DNA of 7,068 nucleotides from Pseudomonadota bacterium (GCA_022360335.1 JAKSCZ010000366.1:1-7068), one strand, 5' to 3'. Positions 1-6,587 are shown, counted from the first letter of the stretch. The notes: generated by a model not told the origin, from the letters alone. A program made the numbers and translations.

Positions 1-41
1 CCTGCAGAGACCCCTAAATAGCTGTAGATTGGGCGATTCGA

Positions 42-53
42 TTGACATACAAT
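42..53 (+). promoter_or_regulatory. candidate promoter elements upstream of acpP
   Basis: A perfect TTGACA (42-47) directly abuts TACAAT (48-53), a 5/6 match to a sigma70 -10 box. They cannot be used as a pair. TTGACA has no good -10 at 16-18 bp downstream. TACAAT has only a weak -35 (TAGATT, 25-30, 17-bp spacer). If TACAAT is the -10, transcription would begin near position 60, just before the stem-loop at 65-100. acpP often has its own strong promoter in gammaproteobacteria, so one is expected here, but the assignment is tentative. Confidence 0.27.
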
Positions 54-64
54 GGCTGCCCACG

Positions 65-100
65 CCCTTGGAGTACCTTGAAAAATCAAGGACTTAAGGG
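65..100 (+). promoter_or_regulatory. stem-loop in the acpP leader region
   Basis: The inner stem CCTTGA (76-81)/TCAAGG (86-91) is perfect with an AAAA loop. It extends through AGT (72-74)/ACT (92-94) and CCCTT (65-69)/AAGGG (96-100), giving about 14 base pairs interrupted by one bulged A and a small internal loop. No T-run follows on the + strand, so it does not look like an intrinsic terminator. It could stabilise the 5' end of the acpP mRNA, act as a protein-binding element, or mark the end of an upstream transcript. The pairing is seen directly; the function is inferred. Confidence 0.5.
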
Positions 101-122
101 AAATTCGGGCGCAAAATCCGGC

Positions 123-182
123 ATGGAATCGCGCTGCGATCCGTGCGAATCAGAGTCTTCTCAGGAGAAGCAACCACTATGA
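123..182 (+). CDS. possible short leader ORF ending on the acpP start (19 codons)
   Basis: An ATG at 123 opens a 19-codon frame, [19 protein letters not shown], whose TGA (180-182) overlaps the acpP ATG as ATGA. That arrangement is typical of translational coupling. It carries a CxxC (CDPC). No good Shine-Dalgarno sequence precedes it; the nearest purine run (AAGGGA, 96-101) is too far. I know no family for it, and it may be a chance frame. The acpP ribosome-binding site lies inside this frame, so translation through it would affect acpP initiation. Confidence 0.15.
   Translation: MESRCDPCESESSQEKQPL
163..167 (+). promoter_or_regulatory. acpP ribosome-binding site
   Basis: AGGAG lies 11 nt upstream of the ATG at 179. 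It supports that start over the upstream in-frame GTG at 143, which would add 12 residues unlike any AcpP. Confidence 0.6.
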
Positions 183-421
183 GCAGTATTGAAGAACAGG
201 TAAAAGGCATTGTTGCGGAACAACTCGGGGTCAAAGAAGACGAGGTGACCAACGATGCTTCTTTTGTCGATGATCTGGGCGCCGACTCGCTCGACACGGT
301 CGAACTGGTAATGGCCCTCGAGGAGGAGTTCGAGACCGAGATTCCCGACGAGGAGGCCGAGAAGATCACCACGGTCCAGCAGGCCATCGACTTCGTAACC
401 GCTCGCCAGAGCGAGGGTTGA
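179..421 (+). CDS. acpP: acyl carrier protein
   Basis: An 80-residue, strongly acidic carrier protein of type II fatty-acid synthesis. It holds growing acyl chains as thioesters on a 4'-phosphopantetheine arm in the cytoplasm and supplies phospholipid, lipid A and other acyl-using pathways. The attachment motif [18 protein letters not shown] is intact. Ser37 is the modified residue (Ser36 after Met removal), followed by the helix II recognition surface. The length and nearly every position match the Escherichia coli family type ([18 protein letters not shown] at the start). It is the first gene of the window and is followed by a GC-rich stem-loop before fabF, which fits the usual need for far more AcpP than FabF. 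The identification is very secure. Confidence 0.98.
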   Translation: MSSIEEQVKGIVAEQLGVKEDEVTNDASFVDDLGADSLDTVELVMALEEEFETEIPDEEAEKITTVQQAIDFVTARQSEG

Positions 422-426
422 TTTGC

Positions 427-455
427 AAGGGCGCGGCATTTCCCGCCGCGCCTTT
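427..455 (+). terminator. stem-loop between acpP and fabF (possible partial terminator)
   Basis: GGCGCGGC (430-437) pairs perfectly with GCCGCGCC (445-452) around a 7-nt loop. It can extend with one G-T and two A-T pairs (427-429 with 453-455). The tail is TTTCCTTCC rather than a clean T-run, so termination is probably incomplete. It begins six bases after the acpP stop. A structure here could cut transcript reaching fabF or protect the 3' end of a short acpP mRNA. The pairing is seen; the role is inferred. Confidence 0.5.
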
Positions 456-502
456 CCTTCCAGTTCCGAACGGCAGTCCTGCCACCGAAGACGGACAGAT
501 TC

Positions 503-1744
503 TTGAGCAAACGACGCGTCGTAGTTACCGGGATGGGCATCGTCTCACCGGTAGGCAGCGCGTTGGACGACGCCTGGCGCAACGTTTGCGAGGGCAACTC
601 CGGAGCGGTTCTGCTCGAAGGCTTCGACGAGGGCGCATTCTCTACGCGTATCGCCGGCATCGTGCAGGGCTTCGACGTCGACCGCTATCTCCAGAAGAAG
701 GACCAGCGCAAGAACGACCCGTTCATTCATTACAGTGTCGGCGCTACGATCGATGCGCTGGCGGATTCGGGTCTGGAGATCACCGGGGAGAACGGCGATC
801 GCGTCGGCGTGGCGCTCGGCGCCGGCATCGGCGGCATCAAGACCATCGAGGACAATCACGCCAGGATGGTCGACGGCGGACCGCGCAAGGTGTCGCCGTT
901 CTTCATCCCCGGCAGCATCATCAACATGGCGTCGGGCCAGGTCAGCATCCTGCAGCACATCACCGGGCCGAACATCTCGATCGTCACGGCCTGCGCAACG
1001 TCGACGCACTGCATCGGGCTCGCGGCGCGCAGTATCGAGCACGGCGACGCCGACGTCATGCTCGCCGGCGGAAGCGAGTACGCGACGACGCCGCTCGCGA
1101 TGGCCGGGTTCTGTTCCGCGCGCGCAATGTCGACCCGTAACGACGACCCGACCGGCGCCAGCCGGCCTTACGACGTCGATCGCGACGGCTTCGTGCTGAG
1201 CAACGGCGCCGGCACGATCGTGCTCGAGGAATACGAACACGCCAGAGCCCGGGGCGCGAGGATCTACTGCGAGCTGATCGGCTTCGGCATGAGCGGCGAC
1301 GCGTATCACATCACGCTGCCGCCCGCCGACGGCGAGGGCGCGCGCAAATGCATGGCGGCCGCCATCCGGGACGCCGGGATCGACCCTTCCGACATCGACT
1401 ACGTCAACACGCACGGCACGAGCACCCCTGCCGGCGACATCGGTGAGACGAACGGCATCAAGCGCGCGTTCGGCGCCCACGCGCGCGACGTCATGATCAG
1501 CTCGACCAAGTCGACGACGGGACACCTGCTCGGCGCCGCGGGCGTGGCGGAAGCCATTTTCTGCGCGCTGGCCATCGAGCACCAGGTCGTCCCGCCGACG
1601 ATCAATCTCGAGAACCAGGACCCCGAGTGCGACCTGGACTACACGCCGAATACCGCACGCGACGCGCAGCTGAGGACGGTATTGTCCAACTCGTTCGGCT
1701 TTGGCGGTACTAACGGAAGTCTCGTATTCCGGGCAATTGACTGA
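503..1744 (+). CDS. fabF: beta-ketoacyl-ACP synthase II (KAS II)
   Basis: A condensing enzyme of fatty-acid elongation that joins malonyl-ACP to acyl-ACP and, in the family, controls the palmitoleate-to-vaccenate step. It has 413 residues, the usual length. The thiolase-fold active site is complete: nucleophile Cys164 in VTACATSTHC, His304 in NTHGTSTPAGD, Lys336 and His341 in KSTTGHLLGAAG, and the C-terminal NSFGFGGTNGS with gatekeeper Phe400. The start is TTG at 503, giving the canonical MSKRRVVVTGMG. No nearby ATG or GTG fits, and only a weak GGA (493-495) serves as ribosome-binding site. It lies 81 bp after acpP, with a stem-loop between. A second Cys (Cys170) sits six residues after the nucleophile where many homologues have Asn. 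The identification is secure. Confidence 0.96.
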   Translation: MSKRRVVVTGMGIVSPVGSALDDAWRNVCEGNSGAVLLEGFDEGAFSTRIAGIVQGFDVDRYLQKKDQRKNDPFIHYSVGATIDALADSGLEITGENGDRVGVALGAGIGGIKTIEDNHARMVDGGPRKVSPFFIPGSIINMASGQVSILQHITGPNISIVTACATSTHCIGLAARSIEHGDADVMLAGGSEYATTPLAMAGFCSARAMSTRNDDPTGASRPYDVDRDGFVLSNGAGTIVLEEYEHARARGARIYCELIGFGMSGDAYHITLPPADGEGARKCMAAAIRDAGIDPSDIDYVNTHGTSTPAGDIGETNGIKRAFGAHARDVMISSTKSTTGHLLGAAGVAEAIFCALAIEHQVVPPTINLENQDPECDLDYTPNTARDAQLRTVLSNSFGFGGTNGSLVFRAID

Positions 1745-3050
1745 ACGGATTCGCGAGATCGCAGGGCCCGCGGACCTGCGGCGACTGCATCGCGATCGGC
1801 CGTCGCGTTATCCCTTTCTGTTGCAGAGTACGGCCGCAGGCCGTCCGCTCGGGCAATACGACATCCTGTTCGCATCGCCCGGCGAGGCGATCGTCGCGGG
1901 CGGCGGCGAGGCTTTCCTCGCACGATTGGACGCTGCCTGGCGGCGCCGGCGAATAGCGCCCCGGCAAACGGCGCTGCCGTTCAACGGCGGCTGGTTCGTG
2001 TACCTCGGCTACGGGCTCGCCGCAGAGATCGAGCCGGGGCTCGCTCTCGAGCGCGACGCCGTCCTGCCGGCGGCCTTCGCCGTGCGATGTCGTGCGGCCC
2101 TGATCTTCGATCACGCCGCTGCTGCCTGTTATCTCGTCGCCGAATCGCCGCGGGCCGTCGATCGCGACGTACTCATGAGCGACATCGCCGCGCTGCGCGA
2201 CGACCGGCACGCGGGCAGGGTACGGCTCGAACCGCTGGTCGAGGAAGATCCCGGGCTGTTCACGGACGCCGTCGCCGCGGCCAAGGAGTACATCGCCGCC
2301 GGCGACATCTACCAGGCCAACCTGTCGCGGGAGTGGTCGTCGCGGGTGTACCGCGGCACGTCGGCGAGCGACATCTACGCAGCGCTCTGCAAGGCGAACC
2401 CTGCGCCGTTCGCGGGACTGGCCCGCTGGCGCGGTACCGACATCATCTCGTCGTCGCCCGAGCGGCTGCTTCGGGTGCGTGACGGCATCGCGTCGACGCG
2501 TCCGATCGCCGGCACGCGACCGCGCTCCGACGACGCCGTCGAGGACGGGGCGCTGCTTGCGGAGCTGATCGCGCATCCCAAGGAGCGGGCCGAGCACGTC
2601 ATGCTCGTCGATCTCGAGAGAAACGACCTCGGGCGCGTTTGCGAGGCCGGCACCGTCGAGGTCAGCGAGATGATGGTGGCGGAGACCTACGCGCACGTTC
2701 ACCACATCGTGTCGAACGTTCGGGGACGGCTGCGCGCTGGGGCAACGCCCGGACAGGTCATTGCGGCGGTATTCCCGGGCGGGACGATTACCGGATGCCC
2801 GAAGGTACGCTGCATGGAGATCATCGGCGAACTCGAGCGCGGTTCGCGCGGCGCGTACACCGGTTCTTTCGGCTATCTCGACCGGGACGGCAGCATGGAC
2901 CTCAATATCCTGATTCGCACGATCGTCAAGGACGGCGAGCGCGTGACCTTTCGCGCCGGATCGGGCATTGTCGCGGACTCGGATCCCGCCGCCGAGCTGG
3001 CCGAAACGCGGGCCAAGGCGGAAGGTATGCAGCGAGCGATCGTCCCATGA
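1737..3050 (+). CDS. pabB: aminodeoxychorismate synthase component I
   Basis: The chorismate-binding subunit that, with ammonia from a PabA glutaminase (not in this window), makes 4-amino-4-deoxychorismate for folate. From the TTG at 1737 it has 437 residues. An N-terminal anthranilate-synthase-I-like domain (FLLQSTAAGRPLGQYDI, about 27-43) resembles the tryptophan-binding region of the family. The chorismate-binding domain carries GDIYQANLS (189-197), SSPERLL (239-245), RPIAGT (Ala258), ERAEHVMLVDLERNDLGRV (283-301) and FPGGTITGCPKVR (346-358). The PIAGT signature has Ala where E. coli PabB has the catalytic Lys (PIKGT). TrpE also has PIAGT, but the adjacency to pabC and the overall similarity to Pseudomonas-type PabB favour PabB. 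The start is uncertain: TTG 1737 overlaps the fabF stop by 8 nt, and an alternative TTG at 1701 would add 12 residues. It overlaps pabC by ATGA. Confidence 0.9.
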   Translation: MTERIREIAGPADLRRLHRDRPSRYPFLLQSTAAGRPLGQYDILFASPGEAIVAGGGEAFLARLDAAWRRRRIAPRQTALPFNGGWFVYLGYGLAAEIEPGLALERDAVLPAAFAVRCRAALIFDHAAAACYLVAESPRAVDRDVLMSDIAALRDDRHAGRVRLEPLVEEDPGLFTDAVAAAKEYIAAGDIYQANLSREWSSRVYRGTSASDIYAALCKANPAPFAGLARWRGTDIISSSPERLLRVRDGIASTRPIAGTRPRSDDAVEDGALLAELIAHPKERAEHVMLVDLERNDLGRVCEAGTVEVSEMMVAETYAHVHHIVSNVRGRLRAGATPGQVIAAVFPGGTITGCPKVRCMEIIGELERGSRGAYTGSFGYLDRDGSMDLNILIRTIVKDGERVTFRAGSGIVADSDPAAELAETRAKAEGMQRAIVP

Positions 3051-3892
3051 GCGACTGGTTTCACAACGGCGCCCCCGTCACCTCGGTCGCGATCGAGAAC
3101 CGGGGGTTCCAGTACGGTGACGGCCTGTTCGAGACGATCGCGATTCGCGGCGGCGAGCCGCGCTTGTGGGGACACCACCTCGAGCGCCTGGCCGAGGGTT
3201 GCCGGCGGCTGCGACTCGAACGACCGGACGCCGGCAGCCTGCGCCTGCAGCTCGACGGCGCATTGCAGGCGTCGACCGTCGAGAGCCTGTACTGCACCGC
3301 CAAGATCATCGTCAGCGGCGGCGTGACGCAACGCGGCTACGGCCGCGCCCGTCGGACACCCGCGCACACGCTGATCGGGGTGTTTCCCGCGGTGCCGCCG
3401 GCCGGGAGCGCCTACCGCGACGGCGTCGGTACGATCCGGTGCAGGACCGCACTGGCCACGGGATCGGCGCTGGCCGGCGTCAAGACGCTGAATCGCATCG
3501 AACAGGTCCTGGCACGCTCGGAATGCCTCGAGGCGGATGCGTTCGAAGGCCTGACTTTCGACGCGGACGCCCGACTCATCTGCGGTACCATGAGCAACGT
3601 GTTTCTCGTCGACGGCAAGACCATCAGGACGCCTTCCCTGTCGCGTTGCGGCGTGGCCGGCGTCATGCGCCGGCACCTCATGGACGTGCTCCGTGACACA
3701 CCGGCAGCCGTGGTCGAATGCGACCTCGGCGAACGGGACCTGGAGCGCGCCGGGGAGGTGTTTCTGACGAACAGCCAGTTCGGCGTTCTGCCCGTCTCCC
3801 GCTGCGACGAACGAACATGGCCGGTCGGTCCGGTGACCCGCGACGTCATGTCGCTGATGGCCGGCAACGGCATCGCCGAGTGCAGGCTGTGA
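3047..3892 (+). CDS. pabC: aminodeoxychorismate lyase (4-amino-4-deoxychorismate lyase)
   Basis: A PLP enzyme of fold type IV (branched-chain-aminotransferase-like) that splits aminodeoxychorismate into p-aminobenzoate and pyruvate, directly after the PabB reaction. It has 281 residues, close to the family norm. FQYGDGLFET (21-30) is the N-terminal signature. Lys146 in GVKTLNRIEQVLAR is the Schiff-base lysine. CGTMSNVFLV (179-188) and RCGVAGVMRRHLM (200-212) form the cofactor phosphate region, and FLTNSQFGVLPV (239-250) the C-terminal motif. The residue aligning with the Glu that usually contacts the PLP ring nitrogen appears to be Cys179 (LICGTMSN, against an expected E-x-x-x-x-N). The ATG at 3047 overlaps the pabB stop as ATGA and the 3' end overlaps mltG as GTGA, so translation is probably coupled. 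Confident as PabC; a D-amino-acid aminotransferase is a less likely alternative. Confidence 0.91.
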   Translation: MSDWFHNGAPVTSVAIENRGFQYGDGLFETIAIRGGEPRLWGHHLERLAEGCRRLRLERPDAGSLRLQLDGALQASTVESLYCTAKIIVSGGVTQRGYGRARRTPAHTLIGVFPAVPPAGSAYRDGVGTIRCRTALATGSALAGVKTLNRIEQVLARSECLEADAFEGLTFDADARLICGTMSNVFLVDGKTIRTPSLSRCGVAGVMRRHLMDVLRDTPAAVVECDLGERDLERAGEVFLTNSQFGVLPVSRCDERTWPVGPVTRDVMSLMAGNGIAECRL

Positions 3893-4917
3893 AACGGCTG
3901 TCCCTTGCATTCGGCGCGGTCCTGCTGCTGCTTGCCGTGGCGGCGGCCACGGGCGTCGCGAAAATCCAGCGATTCATGTCCACGCCGGTCGACGTCCCGG
4001 CGGAAGGGATCGAGTTCGAGATCGCGCCCGGCAGCCCGTTCGCGGCGGTCGCACGCGAGCTCGTCTCGCGGGGGGCGATCGAAACGGATACCTGGTTCCG
4101 TCTGTACGCGCGGTGGTCCGGCGAGGCGAGCGGCATTCAGGCGGGCGAATACCTGATCGGGTCGGGGGCGACGCCGGAGTCCCTGCTCGAGCAGTTCACG
4201 AGCGGCGACGTCCGCCTGCATTCGTTCACGATCGTCGAAGGCTGGAACCGCTACGATTTGATCGCGGCGCTGCGGGCCAATGAAGCCGTCGATGCGTCGA
4301 TGACCGACGAGGACTGGCCGGCGTTGCTGGACGAACTCGGCTCGAACCTCACCCACCCCGAGGGGCTGTTCCTGCCCGAGACGTATCGCTTTGCGCGCGG
4401 CACGACGGACAGGTCCCTGCTCGGGCAGGCTTACGAGCTGATGCAGGCCGTGCTCGAGGAAGAATGGCAGGCGCGCGATGAAAAGACGCCGCTGACTTCG
4501 GCTTACGAAGCGCTCGTGCTCGCTTCGATCGTCGAGAAGGAAACGGCGCGTGCCGACGAGCGTGCCCGGATTGCCGGCGTGTTCGCGCGCCGCCTGCAGA
4601 AACGCATGCGCCTGCAAACGGACCCCACCGTCATCTACGGTATCGGGCCCGGATTCAACGGTAACCTGACGCGCAAGGACCTGCGGACCGATACGCCATA
4701 CAACACCTACACGCGGCACGGTCTTCCGCCGACGCCGATCGCGATGCCGGGCCGTGCGGCCATCCGCGCCGCATTACACCCGGCGGACGGCGAGGAGCTG
4801 TATTTCGTTGCGACCGGGCTCGGCGACGGCAGCCACAAGTTCTCGAAGACCAAAGACGAGCACGACGCTGCGGTGGCCGAGTACCTGCGCAGATTGCGGC
4901 AGAAGCGCAGGCCCTAG
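3889..4917 (+). CDS. mltG: endolytic murein transglycosylase MltG (YceG family)
   Basis: An inner-membrane lytic transglycosylase that cleaves nascent glycan strands within the chain and so helps set glycan length. It has 342 residues, as in E. coli. One N-terminal membrane segment (about 4-24, LSLAFGAVLLLLAVAAATGV) follows MKR, so the body is periplasmic. A LysM-like region (about 40-110) is followed by the catalytic YceG domain: EGLFLPETYRF (158-168), LASIVEKETA with catalytic Glu218, LQTDPTVIYG (242-251), YNTYTRHGLPPTPIAMPG (271-288), ALHP (295-298) and the C-terminal HKFSKTKDEHDAAVAEY. The start is GTG at 3889, overlapping the pabC stop as GTGA. It follows pabC here as in many gammaproteobacteria. 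The identification is secure. Confidence 0.95.
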   Translation: MKRLSLAFGAVLLLLAVAAATGVAKIQRFMSTPVDVPAEGIEFEIAPGSPFAAVARELVSRGAIETDTWFRLYARWSGEASGIQAGEYLIGSGATPESLLEQFTSGDVRLHSFTIVEGWNRYDLIAALRANEAVDASMTDEDWPALLDELGSNLTHPEGLFLPETYRFARGTTDRSLLGQAYELMQAVLEEEWQARDEKTPLTSAYEALVLASIVEKETARADERARIAGVFARRLQKRMRLQTDPTVIYGIGPGFNGNLTRKDLRTDTPYNTYTRHGLPPTPIAMPGRAAIRAALHPADGEELYFVATGLGDGSHKFSKTKDEHDAAVAEYLRRLRQKRRP

Positions 4918-4926
4918 GATCTCGAC

Positions 4927-5556
4927 GTGGAACGCGGCAAGTTCATTTCCGTAGAGGGCATCGAAGGGGTCGGCAAGTCGACCAACATCGAGGTGCTCGT
5001 GAGGCGCATCGAGGCGGCGGGTTACGAGGTCCTTACGACGCACGAGCCCGGCGGAACGCCCTATGCGAAGGACATCAGGGACATCCTGTTGAATCGCAGC
5101 GACGAGCCGGTTCCCGAGATCGCCGAGCTGCTCCTCATGTTCGCGGCCCGGTCGTTCAACGTAAACAACGCCATCGTGCCGGCGCTCGAAGCCGGCACGT
5201 GGGTCGTCTGCGACCGGTTCACGGACTCCAGTCGTGCGTATCAGGGCGGCGGCCGCGGAATACCGCTCGAAATCATCGACAGCATCGCCGGCTGGGTACA
5301 CGGCGACGCCTGGCCGGACCTGACGATCCTGCTCGATGCCCCGGTCGAAATCGGTATGGCGCGCGCCGGCACGCGCAGTGAGCCCGACCGCATCGAACAG
5401 GAGCGCCACGACTTCTTCCAGCGGGTCCGGGAGTGCTACCTGCAGATCGCGGCCCGTGAGCCCGGCCGGGTCGTCGTCATCGACACGACGCGGCCGCTCG
5501 GCGAGGTTCGTGCCGACATCGCCGCGCTGGTCGACCGGCTCACAGGTAATGTTTAA
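4927..5556 (+). CDS. tmk: thymidylate kinase
   Basis: Phosphorylates dTMP to dTDP with ATP, an essential step of dTTP supply. It has 209 residues, the typical length. The P-loop EGIEGVGKST (10-19), the EPGGTP substrate loop (40-45), CDRFTDSSRAYQGGGRG (95-111) with the DR motif, and the Arg-bearing LID ARAGTRSEPDRIE (145-157) are all present. The basic LID and absence of a P-loop Arg indicate the type II class found in E. coli. The start is GTG at 4927. AGGA (4916-4919) overlaps the mltG stop and lies 7 nt upstream, a good ribosome-binding site for this start. It lies 9 bp after mltG and is followed by an AT-rich spacer before holB. Confidence 0.96.
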   Translation: MERGKFISVEGIEGVGKSTNIEVLVRRIEAAGYEVLTTHEPGGTPYAKDIRDILLNRSDEPVPEIAELLLMFAARSFNVNNAIVPALEAGTWVVCDRFTDSSRAYQGGGRGIPLEIIDSIAGWVHGDAWPDLTILLDAPVEIGMARAGTRSEPDRIEQERHDFFQRVRECYLQIAAREPGRVVVIDTTRPLGEVRADIAALVDRLTGNV

Positions 5557-5586
5557 CTTTATAAATAGTCGATAGTTACTTGTTTT
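5557..5586 (+). other. AT-rich tmk-holB spacer
   Basis: This 30-bp gap and the adjoining tmk stop are only about 20 percent GC within a cluster near two thirds GC. It holds TATAAA (5560-5565) and a 5-bp inverted pair TAACT (5554-5558)/AGTTA (5574-5578). There is no Shine-Dalgarno sequence for holB. TATAAA resembles a -10 box, but the best -35 (CTCACA, 5539-5544) has only a 15-bp spacer, so an internal promoter is possible but unproven. Confidence 0.45.
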
Positions 5587-6582
5587 ATGGAGATTTCCTG
5601 GCTTAAGCAATTTGCGGAGGCGTGGCGGGACCGGACGGAGCGCGGTCGTACCCCCCACGCCGTGATGCTTGCCGGACCGGTTGGCGTCGGCAAACGCGCC
5701 GCCGCGCACTGGATCGCCGCAACCCGGCTGGGCCTGGGCCGCGACGACCTGCCGTCCCACGGCGCCGAACCGCCCGGGCACGCCGACCTGAGGTGGATAA
5801 GGCCGCCTGAGGACAAGACGGCCATCGGCATCGAGCAGATTCGCGAACTCGTCCACGAAATGGGGCTCACGAGCTACGAGGGCGGCGGTAAGGTCGCGGT
5901 CATCGATCCGGCCGATGCGATGACCGTCAACGCCGCCAACAGCCTCCTGAAGACGCTCGAAGAGCCGCCCGGCGACGCACTGCTGATCCTGATCGTCGAC
6001 CGCATCGGCAAGCTGCCGGCCACGATATTCAGCCGCTGCCAGCGTATAGACCTGGCGCCGCCGTCCGAGGACGACGCCCTGGCCTGGCTCGACCGGCTGC
6101 AACCCGGCGCCGCTTGGCCCGAGGCCCTGAGAGTCGCCGGCGGGGCGCCGCTGGCCGCGATTTCAGCGCTCGATGCGCTGGAGACGAGCGCCGGCATGGC
6201 ACGCGATTTCAACGCGCTGGGGCGCGGCAGGGCCTCGGCGGTCGAGGTCGCCGCCCGATGGGCCGGGCACGACCCTGCGTTCGTCCTCGACTGGCTCGCC
6301 CGGCAGGTGAAACTCGCCGTTCTGGCTCGTTCTGCGGGACGTGAGTGCGCCGCCGGGCTCGCGATCGACGATTCTGTGCTGCGGCGCATGGACAGCCGAA
6401 ATCTGTTCTGCTATTTAGACATAATCAACGGCTTGCGGGGGCAAGCGAGCGGCTCCTTCAACGTGCAACTGACGCTGGAAGGCCTGCTCATCGAGTGGGC
6501 GGACGGCCTGCGAGAGTGCGCCGCTGCAACGTCGGACGGAATGAACCTGATGCTGGCGGGCACCAGGGCGAGACGGGGCTGA
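5587..6582 (+). CDS. holB: DNA polymerase III subunit delta-prime (clamp loader)
   Basis: The stator subunit of the DNA polymerase III clamp loader, working with delta and tau/gamma to load the beta clamp. It has 331 residues, like E. coli HolB (334). An AAA+ fold is seen: degenerate Walker A GPVGVGKRAAA (30-40, GKR in place of GKS/T), GIEQIRELV (81-89), GGKVAVIDPADAMTVNAANSLLKTLEEPP (100-128) and the SRC motif (Ser149-Cys151). The collar helices at the C-terminus include LFCYLDIINGLRG (273-285) and VQLTLEGLLIEWADGL (293-308). The four-cysteine zinc module that usually lies between Walker A and the QIR segment is absent: residues 44-70 contain no Cys. The start ATG is fixed by an in-frame TAG at 5566-5568, with no ribosome-binding site upstream. 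Identification rests on motifs and position between tmk and pilZ. Confidence 0.92.
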   Translation: MEISWLKQFAEAWRDRTERGRTPHAVMLAGPVGVGKRAAAHWIAATRLGLGRDDLPSHGAEPPGHADLRWIRPPEDKTAIGIEQIRELVHEMGLTSYEGGGKVAVIDPADAMTVNAANSLLKTLEEPPGDALLILIVDRIGKLPATIFSRCQRIDLAPPSEDDALAWLDRLQPGAAWPEALRVAGGAPLAAISALDALETSAGMARDFNALGRGRASAVEVAARWAGHDPAFVLDWLARQVKLAVLARSAGRECAAGLAIDDSVLRRMDSRNLFCYLDIINGLRGQASGSFNVQLTLEGLLIEWADGLRECAAATSDGMNLMLAGTRARRG

Positions 6583-6587
6583 TCACA

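Noticed and set aside
1..64. C-terminal end of fabG before acpP
   Set aside because: fabG is expected upstream, but none of the three + frames in this stretch reads as a FabG C-terminus, so the gene must end before the window.
143..178. Upstream GTG start for acpP adding 12 residues
   Set aside because: AcpP begins at MSSIEEQV as in the family, with AGGAG placed for the ATG at 179. The added residues do not resemble any AcpP.
545..1582. 345-codon open frame on the - strand opposite fabF
   Set aside because: FabF on the + strand has all catalytic residues. The antisense frame has no domain signature and a composition typical of a shadow.
3412..4719. 435-codon open frame on the - strand opposite pabC and mltG
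   Set aside because: It is Arg-rich low-information sequence antisense to PabC and MltG motifs, and is a shadow frame.
4774..6102. 442-codon open frame on the - strand across mltG, tmk and holB
   Set aside because: It lies antisense to three clearly identified genes, has no recognisable motif, and is of the kind that GC-rich codon bias produces opposite real genes.
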